Positions 52,539 through 61,620 of a DNA stretch of 64,000 nucleotides are shown piece by piece (within the stretch, counting starts at the first letter, position 1; the number at the start of each line of letters is the position of its first letter). The position numbers and the translations under genes are program-made. Under the pieces are notes generated by a model. It saw only the letters and a list, made by a program, of their open reading frames with translations. It ran no database searches and was not told the DNA's origin. Location of the stretch: contig CANMVX010000008.1 of NCBI GenBank assembly GCA_947501115.1, positions 1 to 64,000 on the forward strand. The letters are read 5' to 3'. Source of the stretch: Haliscomenobacteraceae bacterium (lineage in GTDB: Bacteria; Bacteroidota; Bacteroidia; Chitinophagales; Saprospiraceae).

Positions 52539-55094
52539 ATGACAAAACATATCGCTTTTGATGAAGATCATGTTTTACATGAGTTAAAACATTATTTGCC
52601 ATCTCAAACACCTCTTAAGGATTTTATTCATCACAATTCATTGCACGCCTTTCAACACAATGAATTTTTTGAGGGTATCTTTAAAGCCTCATCTTTATTT
52701 GGTTGTAAGGTCACCCTGTCCTTAAATGAATTCAGAAAACTGCATACGTTAGGGCGAATCCGGACAGAAATTTTGACTAAAACTATATTTGACAAATTTG
52801 GAGAGGCTGATTTTCCAGGTTGGTTAGATAAGGTATTAAATAAATCTTATGATTTTAATATAGTACCTGAAGTTGGCTTATTTAGAAAAAATTGGCAGCG
52901 ATTTTATCACATTGATTTGGATAACGCAGTCCAACCTTTATTATTTAGAATCATTGGAAGTTATCTTGATCAAGGAATTGCACTTTGGCATTTCCCATTT
53001 GAGGATAAAGGTTTAATAGCCGCCGTTAAATTATTGGAAGAGAAAAGTTTTTCCAGTTTTTTTAAAACCCAGAAAGCCAAAAACTTACTTTTCGAAAAGA
53101 ATTTAAGTATTACTGGATTGTTAAAATTATTGGTTGGAAAAGAAACTCTTTTTCAGGAATATATTTTCGACCAGCAATTTACTCATCGTGGCTGGAGTGG
53201 TATTGTTGGTGCCATTGAGGATAACCCCAATTCAATTCTTTATCCTAAGTCTATTACCTTAAAGGATTTTATTATCCTCGAATTGTTACTTGAAATTGAT
53301 GCCTTAACGGTAGAGTTTGGTGATAATTGGCAGCCTTTGGGTGAAATTGTACCTAAGGAACCTGCTGATTTATTTGCACCTATTCCCAGAACAGAATTAC
53401 AAGAGGTACTCATTCTATGGCAAATGGCTTTTGAATGGAGTTATTATGATGAAGTTTTTGCGGGTATAATTTCTTTACAAAAACAGAAAAAATCTTTACC
53501 AGCAAAGGACACTTCTCAAATTAATTCACAGACGGAGTTTATAGGTATTTTCTGTATTGATGAAAGAGAGTGTTCCATTAGGAGACATCTCGAATATGTT
53601 CAACCACATTCCGAAACAATGGGTTGTCCAGGTTTTTTTGGGGTTGAATTCTTCTTCCATCCCGCTAATGGTAAATTTTATGAAAAATTATGTCCAGCTC
53701 CCGTTACGCCTAAATATTTAATCAGGGAAATTGAATCAAAAGGGGTTCGTGGTCATGAAATTCTTTTCAGTAAAAAGGCAAATACCATTTTTAGGGGTTT
53801 TTTGATTACCCTCTCTCTTGGCTTTTGGGCTGCCATTCAAATGGTTCTGGATATTTTCAGACCTAAAATGAGTGCTGCAATATCAGATGCTTTCGCTCAC
53901 ATGAATCTAACCTCAACCCTTCAAATTGAGGTTTCCACTCCTATTGTGGTTGAAAATGGGTTGCAGGTAGGTTTTACAATTACAGAGATGGCTGATAGAG
54001 TGGAAAATTTACTTTGCGGAATTGGTTTAAGCCAAAACTTTCCGCCCATTGTCTATGCGGTTGCTCATGGAAGCAGTAGTGCAAATAATCCACATCACGG
54101 AGCACATGATTGTGGTGCCTGTAGTGGTCGTCCGGGTTCTGTAAATTCCAGGGTTTTTTCCTTAATGGCAAATCATATTGAAGTCCGGAAGATACTTAAA
54201 AGTAGGGGATTGATTATTCCAGAGAAAACACAGTTTATTGGTGCTTTACATGATACAGCCAGTGATGAAATGGCTTTTTATGATCTTGATTTGTTATCTC
54301 TGGAAAATAAATTAAAACATAACTTAAATGTCGTGAATTTTGAAGAGGCCTTAGATTTAAATGCAAAGGAACGATCCAGAAGGTTTGCTTCCATCAAGAC
54401 TAATAAGGACATAAAACACGTTCGTAAATCAATTCAGAAGAGATCAGTTTCTTATTTTGAGCCTCGACCTGAATTGGGGCATGGAACAAATGCCCTTTGT
54501 TTCGTTGGTCATCGGCAGCTTACTAAAGGTCTTTTCCTGGACCGTCGGGCATTTATGAATTCTTATGATTACCGAACTGATCCGAATGGTGATCGTTTAT
54601 TGGGTGTTATGAAGCCGCTTCCCATTGTTTGTGGGGGAATTAATCTCGAATATTATTTTTCCAGGGTTGATAATTATAAAATGGGGGCAGGAACAAAATT
54701 ACCTCACAATGTAATGGGGTTAATTGGAGTGGCAAATAGTTCAGACGGTGATTTAAGACCTGGCCTCCCTTTGCAAATGATTGAGGTACATGATCCGGTA
54801 AGATTAATGTTGATTGTGGAGCATTTTCCTGAGGTTGTTTTGAAAACAATTCAATCGAGTACTGAATATTATGAATGGATTAAAAATGGGTGGGTTTTAA
54901 TAACTGCAATTCATCCGGAATCAAATCAATTGTATATTTTCAAGAATGATCAGTTTTACCCATATACCCCTTTACTAAAAAAAGTGAATGAAAGTAATGA
55001 TGTTCATGTGTTAATCGATTTGGCAACAGAGATGAAAACAAACGAAATATACCATGCTACGCAAGAGCACATTCCTGTTCATATTTTAAACTAA
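52539..55094 (+). CDS. dabA: DabA (DUF2309), inorganic-carbon uptake subunit
   Basis: 851 residues, cytoplasmic. DabA is the carbonic-anhydrase-like subunit of the DAB system, which couples vectorial CO2 hydration to an ion gradient. Zinc ligands known in Halothiobacillus DabA (Cys351, Asp353, His524, Cys539) have exact counterparts: Cys339 and Asp341 in FCIDEREC, His510 in VAHGSSSANNPHHGAHDCGAC and Cys525 in the same loop; both spacings (2 and 15) agree. The N-terminus LKDFIHHNSLHAFQH is also typical. DabB follows 6 bp downstream, SulP is 15 bp upstream. Confidence 0.94.
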   Translation: MTKHIAFDEDHVLHELKHYLPSQTPLKDFIHHNSLHAFQHNEFFEGIFKASSLFGCKVTLSLNEFRKLHTLGRIRTEILTKTIFDKFGEADFPGWLDKVLNKSYDFNIVPEVGLFRKNWQRFYHIDLDNAVQPLLFRIIGSYLDQGIALWHFPFEDKGLIAAVKLLEEKSFSSFFKTQKAKNLLFEKNLSITGLLKLLVGKETLFQEYIFDQQFTHRGWSGIVGAIEDNPNSILYPKSITLKDFIILELLLEIDALTVEFGDNWQPLGEIVPKEPADLFAPIPRTELQEVLILWQMAFEWSYYDEVFAGIISLQKQKKSLPAKDTSQINSQTEFIGIFCIDERECSIRRHLEYVQPHSETMGCPGFFGVEFFFHPANGKFYEKLCPAPVTPKYLIREIESKGVRGHEILFSKKANTIFRGFLITLSLGFWAAIQMVLDIFRPKMSAAISDAFAHMNLTSTLQIEVSTPIVVENGLQVGFTITEMADRVENLLCGIGLSQNFPPIVYAVAHGSSSANNPHHGAHDCGACSGRPGSVNSRVFSLMANHIEVRKILKSRGLIIPEKTQFIGALHDTASDEMAFYDLDLLSLENKLKHNLNVVNFEEALDLNAKERSRRFASIKTNKDIKHVRKSIQKRSVSYFEPRPELGHGTNALCFVGHRQLTKGLFLDRRAFMNSYDYRTDPNGDRLLGVMKPLPIVCGGINLEYYFSRVDNYKMGAGTKLPHNVMGLIGVANSSDGDLRPGLPLQMIEVHDPVRLMLIVEHFPEVVLKTIQSSTEYYEWIKNGWVLITAIHPESNQLYIFKNDQFYPYTPLLKKVNESNDVHVLIDLATEMKTNEIYHATQEHIPVHILN

Positions 55095-55100
55095 AAAAGA

Positions 55101-56966
55101 ATGAATCCATATATTCCTTTGTTTGTCATAATTCCATTTATTGGTTTTCTGATTTCACTACTACCGAGTAATCATCAGGAGAAAATAATTTACAGAACCG
55201 TTTTCATTACCCTTTTATCTCATTTTTTATTGCTTATTTGGGTAAGTATCCAGCTGTATTTTAATCATAATGGTGCTATTTTTTTTGAGGGTCCTGCATT
55301 GTATAAAGCCAATAATGAAAATTTTTCTTTCCATTTATACATGGATAATCAGACTATTATTTTTGCAGTTATCACAGATTTTATTCTATTACTTGTTTCA
55401 ACATTCAGTAAAACCTATCTGCATAGAGAAAAAGGATTTAAACGTTTTTTTAACAATATGCTTTTTTTCTTTTTAGGGTTAACTATCATTGAGTTTTCAG
55501 GAAATTTCGAAACGCTCTTTGCAGGTTGGGAAATCATAGGTATAGCCTCTTTTTTATTGGTAGCTTTTTATAAGGACAGGTATCTCCCGACAAAAAATGC
55601 AATGAAATTGTTTTCAGTGTATCGGGTGGCAGATATTTCATTGCTTTTAGGCATTTGGTTAAGTCACCATTATTTCAAAAGGTCGATTAATTTCCAGGAG
55701 TTAAAATCTTTAGATATTATCTATTTGGGGAATGATCACGATATTTATATTCAGGCTATTCCCTTTTTATTCCTCTTAGCAGCTTTGGTCAAATCGGCTC
55801 AATATCCATTTTCGTCTATGTTACCTAGGGCAATGGAAGGTCCAACAACCTCTTCTGCCATCTTCTATGGCTCCCTGAGTGTTCACATGGGTGTTTTCTT
55901 GCTTTTAAGAACCTTTCCTTTATGGGACGATTTGATCGTTTTTAAAGGGGTAGTGATTGTTTTTGGCTTTACAACTAGTTTGTTTGCCACCTTAATTGCC
56001 AGAGTTCAATCTTCTGTAAAGACCCAAATTGCCTATTCCTCCATCGCTCAAATTGGTATTATTTTTATTGAAGTAGCCTTGGGTTTCCATACGCTGGCCA
56101 TTTTTCATTTTGCAGGAAATGCGTTTTTAAGAACTTACCAGCTATTAGTTTCGCCCGCTGTTTTGAGTTATTTAATTCATGATCAATTTTTTCATTTTGT
56201 TAAACCCAATAATCAGATAACCGACAATTTTTGGGGAAGATTAAAAATTTCCATTTATCAATTAAGTATCAAAGAATTTAATATGGATACGAATATGTAT
56301 CGGTATTTGTGGAATCCATTAAAATGGATTGGCAGAAAACTCAGGTTTTTTCAAACTCGAAATGCCCTCATTTTATGTGGTTTATATTTATTGGCAGGAT
56401 TCTATTTTATATTTATAAAAAAATACTACACTGAGTCCTGGCTGCACACCTTTTCTTTTATTGGAGGCCTTTTAAGTTTAGGGTTTATATTTTCAGCTTT
56501 CGAATCCCGAATTAATGCCAAAAATGCCTGGTTGCAAATTGTTTTTAGCCAATTTTTACTTGGTCAATGTATTGCTTTAAATGAGCAATTTGAAATTGGT
56601 CAACTTTATCTTTTTCTAAGTGGTATTGTTTTCGCAGCTATTTTAGGTCTTATAGTACTTAATCGCCTGGAATATTTCGGTCAATCTGTTTTGCTAAACA
56701 AATTTCATGGCTATTCTTATATTCGTCCAAGATTAGGTGTAGCATTTTTAATAGCCTGCCTTGGATTATCAGGTTTTCCTATTACACCCACCTTTATAGG
56801 TGAAGATTTAATTTTAGGGCATTTACATGAAAATCAAATTGGATTAACCCTTTTGATTTCTTTAATTTTAATCCTGGATGGATTAGCTATATACAGAATA
56901 TATGCCAGACTATTTTTAGGGTCTTTTGAGAACGGTTATAACCCAACGGCTTATAGGTCATCTTAG
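55101..56966 (+). CDS. dabB: DabB, NuoL-like membrane subunit of the DAB complex
   Basis: 621 residues, 13 or more membrane helices, proton-conducting antiporter fold related to NuoL/MrpA. Conserved pieces are FAGWEIIGIASFLLVAFYKDR with the buried Glu, AALVKSAQYPFSSMLPRAMEGPTTSSAIFYGS with the functional Lys, and AYSSIAQIGIIF. A full NuoL-type complex is absent; the gene sits 6 bp after dabA, so it is the DabB partner that carries the cation and docks DabA. It ends at a strong terminator. Confidence 0.93.
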   Translation: MNPYIPLFVIIPFIGFLISLLPSNHQEKIIYRTVFITLLSHFLLLIWVSIQLYFNHNGAIFFEGPALYKANNENFSFHLYMDNQTIIFAVITDFILLLVSTFSKTYLHREKGFKRFFNNMLFFFLGLTIIEFSGNFETLFAGWEIIGIASFLLVAFYKDRYLPTKNAMKLFSVYRVADISLLLGIWLSHHYFKRSINFQELKSLDIIYLGNDHDIYIQAIPFLFLLAALVKSAQYPFSSMLPRAMEGPTTSSAIFYGSLSVHMGVFLLLRTFPLWDDLIVFKGVVIVFGFTTSLFATLIARVQSSVKTQIAYSSIAQIGIIFIEVALGFHTLAIFHFAGNAFLRTYQLLVSPAVLSYLIHDQFFHFVKPNNQITDNFWGRLKISIYQLSIKEFNMDTNMYRYLWNPLKWIGRKLRFFQTRNALILCGLYLLAGFYFIFIKKYYTESWLHTFSFIGGLLSLGFIFSAFESRINAKNAWLQIVFSQFLLGQCIALNEQFEIGQLYLFLSGIVFAAILGLIVLNRLEYFGQSVLLNKFHGYSYIRPRLGVAFLIACLGLSGFPITPTFIGEDLILGHLHENQIGLTLLISLILILDGLAIYRIYARLFLGSFENGYNPTAYRSS

Positions 56967-56974
56967 TGGAAATA

Positions 56975-57007
56975 AAAAAAGAGCCATTTTTTTAATGGCT
57001 CTTTTTT
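56975..57007. terminator. bidirectional terminator between dabB and rpsU
   Basis: AAAAAAGAGCCATT (56975-56988) pairs with AATGGCTCTTTTTT (56994-57007) around a 5-T loop; runs of T on both strands. Confidence 0.88.
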
Positions 57008-57030
57008 CTATGTAAGTTTGAAGGAAAGAA

Positions 57031-57225
57031 TTAATCTTCGACTTCTCTTTTTTTATCTTCCATGTAAACAGCCTTTAAAACCTCAGCTCTACGAGTGATA
57101 GAGGGTTTAACGAACTCTTGTCTTCTGCGCAATTCTTTCATCACTTGGGAATCTCTATATTTCCTTTTGTACCTTTTCAAAGCACGGTCGATACTTTCGT
57201 TATCTTTTACATCAATAATCAGCAT
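57031..57225 (-). CDS. rpsU: 30S ribosomal protein S21
   Basis: 64 residues, the expected size. DNESIDRALKRYKRKYRDSQVMKELRRRQEFVKPS and the basic tail fit bS21. Preceded on the minus strand by tRNA-Gly and their shared perfect promoter, so the two RNAs probably start as one transcript. Downstream is the bidirectional terminator. In Bacteroidota bS21 influences initiation on mRNAs lacking Shine-Dalgarno sequences. Confidence 0.96.
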   Translation of the reverse strand: MLIIDVKDNESIDRALKRYKRKYRDSQVMKELRRRQEFVKPSITRRAEVLKAVYMEDKKREVED

Positions 57226-57263
57226 AAGGTTTTGAAGATTTAATCGTTTAAGTTAAAAAATAG

Positions 57264-57336
57264 AGCGGATGACAAGATTCGAACCTGCGACCTCAACCTT
57301 GGCAAGGTTGCGCTCTACCAACTGAGCTACATCCGC
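57264..57336 (-). tRNA. tRNA-Gly (anticodon GCC)
   Basis: 73 nt on the minus strand. Acceptor GCGGATG pairs with CATCCGC; D-arm with TAGCTCAGTTGGTAGAGC; anticodon arm CAACC-TTGCCAA-GGTTG gives GCC; T-arm GCAGG-TTCGAAT-CTTGT has mismatches to be noted but the TTCGAAT loop is intact. It lies between its promoter and rpsU. Confidence 0.96.
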
Positions 57337-57375
57337 GAAATGTAATTTGTTAAGGTCTTTTCCTCAACGCGTGCG

Positions 57376-57405
57376 CAAATATAGTAGTTTATTTACTTTT
57401 TACAA
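57376..57405 (-). promoter_or_regulatory. promoter of tRNA-Gly/rpsU (TTG-N19-TATATTTG)
   Basis: On the minus strand: TTG (57405-57403), 19-bp spacer, TATATTTG (57383-57376). A full match to the Bacteroidota promoter; 40 bp before the mature tRNA. Confidence 0.75.
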
Positions 57406-57463
57406 TATTTTCTTTAAAAAAAATGTTTTTTATCTAATAAATAGCATTTTATGGGTTTCTCGT

Positions 57464-57471
57464 TATTTTTG
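57464..57471 (+). promoter_or_regulatory. putative -7 box for malQ
   Basis: TATTTTTG, 16 bp before the chosen malQ ATG at 57488. No TTG element at preferred spacing. It argues against the longer frame starting at 57347. Confidence 0.45.
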
Positions 57472-57487
57472 TGAAAATATTGTATCA

Positions 57488-60187
57488 ATGTCATGTAAAC
57501 TGCAATTCCAAATTCACTACTACACCAAAACTGGAGAAAATTTATATCTAAAAATCTGTGGAAGTATTAATGAGGAAGTAAAATATCTGCCACTTAACTA
57601 TTTAGGAAATGGTTTTTGGGGAAATTCGTTCGATTTTTTAGAAGAGGATCTTGATTTTCAATATAGTTATGTTGTGAAAGATTACCTTCTTCACAATAAG
57701 AAAGACGAAGGTGTTTTGCAACGTTCTTTTTTAAGAAGCGATGTATCTTCTGACTTTTTCGTTATCAGAGATTTTTGGATGGATAAAGGGCGTGCGGAAA
57801 ATGCTTTTTTTACCGATGCTTTCGCAGGTTTGGTGTTACCTCAAACCAATCAGTTTCCTGAAACATTGAATGAAAAGGGTTTTATTCAGCTGACATTTCA
57901 TATCAAAGTTCCTTTTTGTTATGAAGGTGCACAATTAATGGTTCTAGGAAATCATGAAAAACTAGGATATTGGCAACCTGTTAACGGGCTTAAATTATCC
58001 AATAATTTAGATAATAATGAATGGGTGGGAACGGTTTCTTTCAGCATTTTCCCGCAAAATCTGGAGTATAAATATGTTTGGTTACATCCTGATAATAATG
58101 TCACCTTTGAGGGTGGTGAAAACAGGCATTTGAGAGACTTAAAACCAATTCATTCAAGGGTTAATATCTTATTAAACGATATACATTTTAATTACACAAC
58201 ACCTTATTGGAAAGGTGCCGGCGTGGCCATTCCTGTTTTTTCCCTTAGAAGTAACCAAAGTCTTGGCGTAGGTGAATTTAATGATTTAATCCTGTTTTCA
58301 GATTGGGCCGCTCAATCTGGTCTCAAAATGATTCAAATCTTGCCCATCAATGATACTCAATCTTCAAAAACCTGGACGGATTCTTATCCTTATGCTGCCA
58401 TATCTGTTTTTGCTCTTCATCCACTTTATTTGCATATAGAAAGTATTTCCGGCTGGGCAAATATCGTTACACCTTCAGAATTAGATAACATCAGAAGAGA
58501 TTTGAATGAATTGGATGCCGTCGATTACGAGCGGGTGCTTACTTGTAAACTTGATCTGGCAAAGAAAATATTTACCGATCAATGGGATCAATTAAAAGAC
58601 GACCCCAATTATAACCAATTTTTCAAGGAAAATGAAAATTGGTTATCGTCTTACGCTCTTTTTTCCTTTTTCAGGGACAAGTATAAGACCGTTGATTTTA
58701 CAAAATGGGGTGATTACGCTGTATTTAATCCTACATTTCTAACAGATTTTATTCATCCGGCCAATGATCATTTCTTAGATATTGCCTTTTATTTCTTCCT
58801 GCAATATAACTTAGATAAGCAATTATTAAATGCCTCCAAATATGCTAAAAGTAAGGGAGTGATTTTAAAAGGGGATCTGCCTATCGGTATTTTTAAACAT
58901 AGCACCGATGCCTGGATTTCTCCACATCTCTTTAATATGGATGGTCAGGCAGGTGCTCCGCCAGACCCTTTTTCGGCTACAGGGCAAAATTGGGGTTTCC
59001 CAACGTATAACTGGTCAGAAATGGCGAAAGACGATTATGCCTGGTGGAAAAATAGAATGATTATTTTAGCCAAATATTTTAGTGCATATAGAATAGATCA
59101 TATTTTAGGTTTCTTTAGAATTTGGGAAATTCCTGCTAATCAGGTAGATGGTTTATTGGGTGTTTTTAATCCAGCCATTCCCTTGGTCATTCAGGATTTT
59201 AATAATTATGGTATTTCTTTCGATGAGAATAGATTTTGTAAACCTTATCTCACCTTTGAACTATTAAAATCTCTGTTTTCTAATGAAATAGATGAAATGC
59301 TGCTTGTTTTTTTTGATGTAGAGGAAAATGGTTTGTATTCTTTTAAGTCATATCTAGCTTGTCAAAAAGATTTAGAGGAATTTTTGAATTCAACGACTGG
59401 AAGGAAATATGTCTCACATAAAAATATCCTTTTTAGCCTTGTTTGTGATGTTATGTTTATAAAAGATAAATATCAGGAGAATGCGTTTCATCCCAGGATA
59501 AATTTAATGGATACTTATTCCTTTGCCTTTTTAAATGATCACGCACAATATAATATTAGGCGCCTCCATGATTATTATTTTTATCAAATGCAAGATGAAT
59601 TTTGGAGAGACAAAGCAATGGAAAAATTGCCGGCCATTAAGGAAGCCACTAACATGTTAATCTGTGGTGAAGATTTAGGCATGGTGCCGGCTTGTGTTTC
59701 AGGGGTAATGAAAGAATTGGGTTTACTTACTCTTGAGATACAAAGAATGAGTAAAAATCCCTCAACGCCCTATTTGCAAGAAAGAGACATTCCCTTTTTA
59801 TCCGTAGTTAGTCCTTCAACACATGATATGTCTCCGATAAGATGTTGGTGGGACGAATCAGAAAGGGATCAAATTCAATACTTTTTTCAGTCTCAACTCG
59901 GTGGTGTGAATGAAGCTCCATCAACCTGTACACCAGAATTAGTTGAGAAGGTAATTGATTTGCATTTAGGTTGGCCATCTCTTTGGGCCGTTTTTCCTCT
60001 TCAGGATTTGTTGGGAATGGACAGTTTACTTAGAAATCCTAATCCTGCAATGGAGCGAATTAACATTCCAGCAAATCCAAAAAATTACTGGCATTATAGA
60101 ATGCATTTGAAAATGGAGGATTTATTAAAGAGAACTGATTTTTCAGAGAAATTGAAAAGGAAAATTAGTTTTTTCAGAGAATTATAG
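57488..60187 (+). CDS. malQ: 4-alpha-glucanotransferase, DPE2 type
   Basis: 899 residues from ATG 57488; the upstream frame to 57347 overlaps promoter and tRNA regions and has no family match. Two CBM20-like starch-binding domains at about 1-120 and 135-240 (LMVLGNHEKLGYWQPVNGLKL, EYKYVW) precede the GH77 barrel. Catalytic residues: Asp537 (YRIDHILGFFR), Glu728 (CGEDLGMVP) and Asp780 (STHDMSPIR). The 191-residue gap from Asp to Glu is about 145 longer than in amylomaltase, the insertion typical of DPE2 enzymes, which transfer glucose from maltose to glycogen-like acceptors. Likely cytoplasmic, in maltose/glycogen turnover. Confidence 0.92.
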   Translation: MSCKLQFQIHYYTKTGENLYLKICGSINEEVKYLPLNYLGNGFWGNSFDFLEEDLDFQYSYVVKDYLLHNKKDEGVLQRSFLRSDVSSDFFVIRDFWMDKGRAENAFFTDAFAGLVLPQTNQFPETLNEKGFIQLTFHIKVPFCYEGAQLMVLGNHEKLGYWQPVNGLKLSNNLDNNEWVGTVSFSIFPQNLEYKYVWLHPDNNVTFEGGENRHLRDLKPIHSRVNILLNDIHFNYTTPYWKGAGVAIPVFSLRSNQSLGVGEFNDLILFSDWAAQSGLKMIQILPINDTQSSKTWTDSYPYAAISVFALHPLYLHIESISGWANIVTPSELDNIRRDLNELDAVDYERVLTCKLDLAKKIFTDQWDQLKDDPNYNQFFKENENWLSSYALFSFFRDKYKTVDFTKWGDYAVFNPTFLTDFIHPANDHFLDIAFYFFLQYNLDKQLLNASKYAKSKGVILKGDLPIGIFKHSTDAWISPHLFNMDGQAGAPPDPFSATGQNWGFPTYNWSEMAKDDYAWWKNRMIILAKYFSAYRIDHILGFFRIWEIPANQVDGLLGVFNPAIPLVIQDFNNYGISFDENRFCKPYLTFELLKSLFSNEIDEMLLVFFDVEENGLYSFKSYLACQKDLEEFLNSTTGRKYVSHKNILFSLVCDVMFIKDKYQENAFHPRINLMDTYSFAFLNDHAQYNIRRLHDYYFYQMQDEFWRDKAMEKLPAIKEATNMLICGEDLGMVPACVSGVMKELGLLTLEIQRMSKNPSTPYLQERDIPFLSVVSPSTHDMSPIRCWWDESERDQIQYFFQSQLGGVNEAPSTCTPELVEKVIDLHLGWPSLWAVFPLQDLLGMDSLLRNPNPAMERINIPANPKNYWHYRMHLKMEDLLKRTDFSEKLKRKISFFREL

Positions 60188-60218
60188 GTAAATTGATTTT
60201 ATAATTATCGTTATACCA

Positions 60219-60953
60219 ATGAAAAGTAAGATTTATTGCTTGTTTATGATGTTTGGATATTTTTTTGATCTTGTAGGTCAGGTGAATCCATGTAATCAAG
60301 TAATTATTCCTGCTGATTCTACGGGCATTTTTGCGTTTTCAGGGTTTAATGTTAAAAAGGGAATGGTTGACAGCCTTTGTTTACATATTCCGGTAGAATA
60401 TTCCTTTGCTGTTAAAATTCCCAAAGGGATGTCTGTCTTGCCCATTGGTAAATCAATGCAGCATTTACCTGTTTCGCTTAAATATTCTTGTTATCCCGTT
60501 GACTGCCAATTCAAACAAAATGAAACGGGTTGTATAACATTGAAGGGTAAATTAGATGAATCTTATGGTTATGATGCACTAAAATTGAGGTTAGATGTCC
60601 CTGATAGTTTGAAATGGGGATTAAATGAATTTGGATTTTTCGTAAGACCCATTTCAAGCACGGCCTGCAAGACGTCTTCTACGCATAGTTTAGGTGCCAC
60701 AAGACTAAAAATAAATGCGTTCCCAAATCCATTTACCGATTATCTACAGATTCATATATTGACTGAGTTAAGTGGCATTTTTGATCTTCAATTATTTGAT
60801 ATAAACGGCAGATTAGTAGAAAGGAGAAGAATCAACTTAAATCCAGGCAATAATCGATTTGAGTTTCCCACAAAAGATATTCCTTCTGGTATTTATGCCT
60901 GTAGTTTGACAGATGGATTTTCAACGGTATCTATGCGTTTAAGCAAGCAATAA
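60219..60953 (+). CDS. exported protein with T9SS C-terminal sorting domain
   Basis: 244 residues, signal peptide of about 21. The last 80 residues are a type A T9SS sorting tail: INAFPNPFTDYLQIHIL, FDLQLFDINGRLV, GNNRFEFPTKDIPSGIYACSL and a final beta strand ending SKQ. The 130-residue passenger has four Cys pairs or so (NPCNQV, YSCYPVDCQF, TGCITLKG) but no recognised fold. The protein should be exported through the Sec system and then secreted or surface-anchored by the T9SS, confirming the phylum. Confidence 0.88.
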   Translation: MKSKIYCLFMMFGYFFDLVGQVNPCNQVIIPADSTGIFAFSGFNVKKGMVDSLCLHIPVEYSFAVKIPKGMSVLPIGKSMQHLPVSLKYSCYPVDCQFKQNETGCITLKGKLDESYGYDALKLRLDVPDSLKWGLNEFGFFVRPISSTACKTSSTHSLGATRLKINAFPNPFTDYLQIHILTELSGIFDLQLFDINGRLVERRRINLNPGNNRFEFPTKDIPSGIYACSLTDGFSTVSMRLSKQ

Positions 60954-60956
60954 TCC

Positions 60957-61616
60957 TCACCAGGTTCCTTGAAATTCCCATTTTAAATAAGGTAATAACA
61001 AGGTAGGGTCAACTTGATCGATTCTAAGCGATAATGCCTGAGCAATGAATTGAGGTAATTTTCCCTGCCATTTTGATTTTGGAAATTGAATGGTAAGTTC
61101 ACAATTCAAATCAAACGATTGTCTAATTATAGTAAGTTCATATTTCTTTGCCGCGTCCATAATTAAGGGCATTTTACTATAATCACAATAAAATATATAA
61201 TAATCTGATAACTCTTTTTCAATGATACTGGCATTGTCAATGGCCGCAGCTGCAGCTAATCGATAGGCATTTATAAGACCGGAAGTGCCAAGAAGGGTAC
61301 CACCGAAATATCGTGTAACTACAATAAGGACATTGGTTAATCCATTACTATCTATTTGCCCGAGAATGGGTTTACCAGCAGTACCTGAAGGCTCTCCATC
61401 GTCATTTGCTCTATATTTAAGGCCATCGAGACCTATACGCCAGGCAAAGCAATGGTGATTTGCTTTTCCGTGTAATTTACGGATTTCCTCTAAGGCGTTA
61501 CCAGCGTCGTCTCCGCTTACAATGGGAAAAATATGGGCTAAAAATTTACTTCCACGATCTCGAAATTCGCCAAATCCGGGAGAATTTATCGTTTTATATT
61601 GAAAATTATTTTTCAT
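60957..61616 (-). CDS. YigZ/IMPACT family protein
   Basis: 219 residues from ATG 61616. UPF0029 core: GSKFLAHIFPIVSGDDAGNALEEIRKLHGKANHHCFAWRIG, YRANDDGEPSGTAGKPILGQI, NVLIVVTRYFGGTLLGTSGLINAYRLAAAAAI. The C-terminal domain follows from about 150. Homologues affect translation regulation (yeast Yih1/IMPACT) but the bacterial role is unsettled. It begins 4 bp after the EamA transporter stop, same operon; convergent with the T9SS gene. Confidence 0.92.
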   Translation of the reverse strand: MKNNFQYKTINSPGFGEFRDRGSKFLAHIFPIVSGDDAGNALEEIRKLHGKANHHCFAWRIGLDGLKYRANDDGEPSGTAGKPILGQIDSNGLTNVLIVVTRYFGGTLLGTSGLINAYRLAAAAAIDNASIIEKELSDYYIFYCDYSKMPLIMDAAKKYELTIIRQSFDLNCELTIQFPKSKWQGKLPQFIAQALSLRIDQVDPTLLLPYLKWEFQGTW

Positions 61617-61620
61617 TGTT

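Noticed and set aside
57347-57487. Upstream extension of malQ
   Set aside because: It would include the malQ -7 box and tRNA-promoter region and has no match to the CBM20-first layout of DPE2 proteins.
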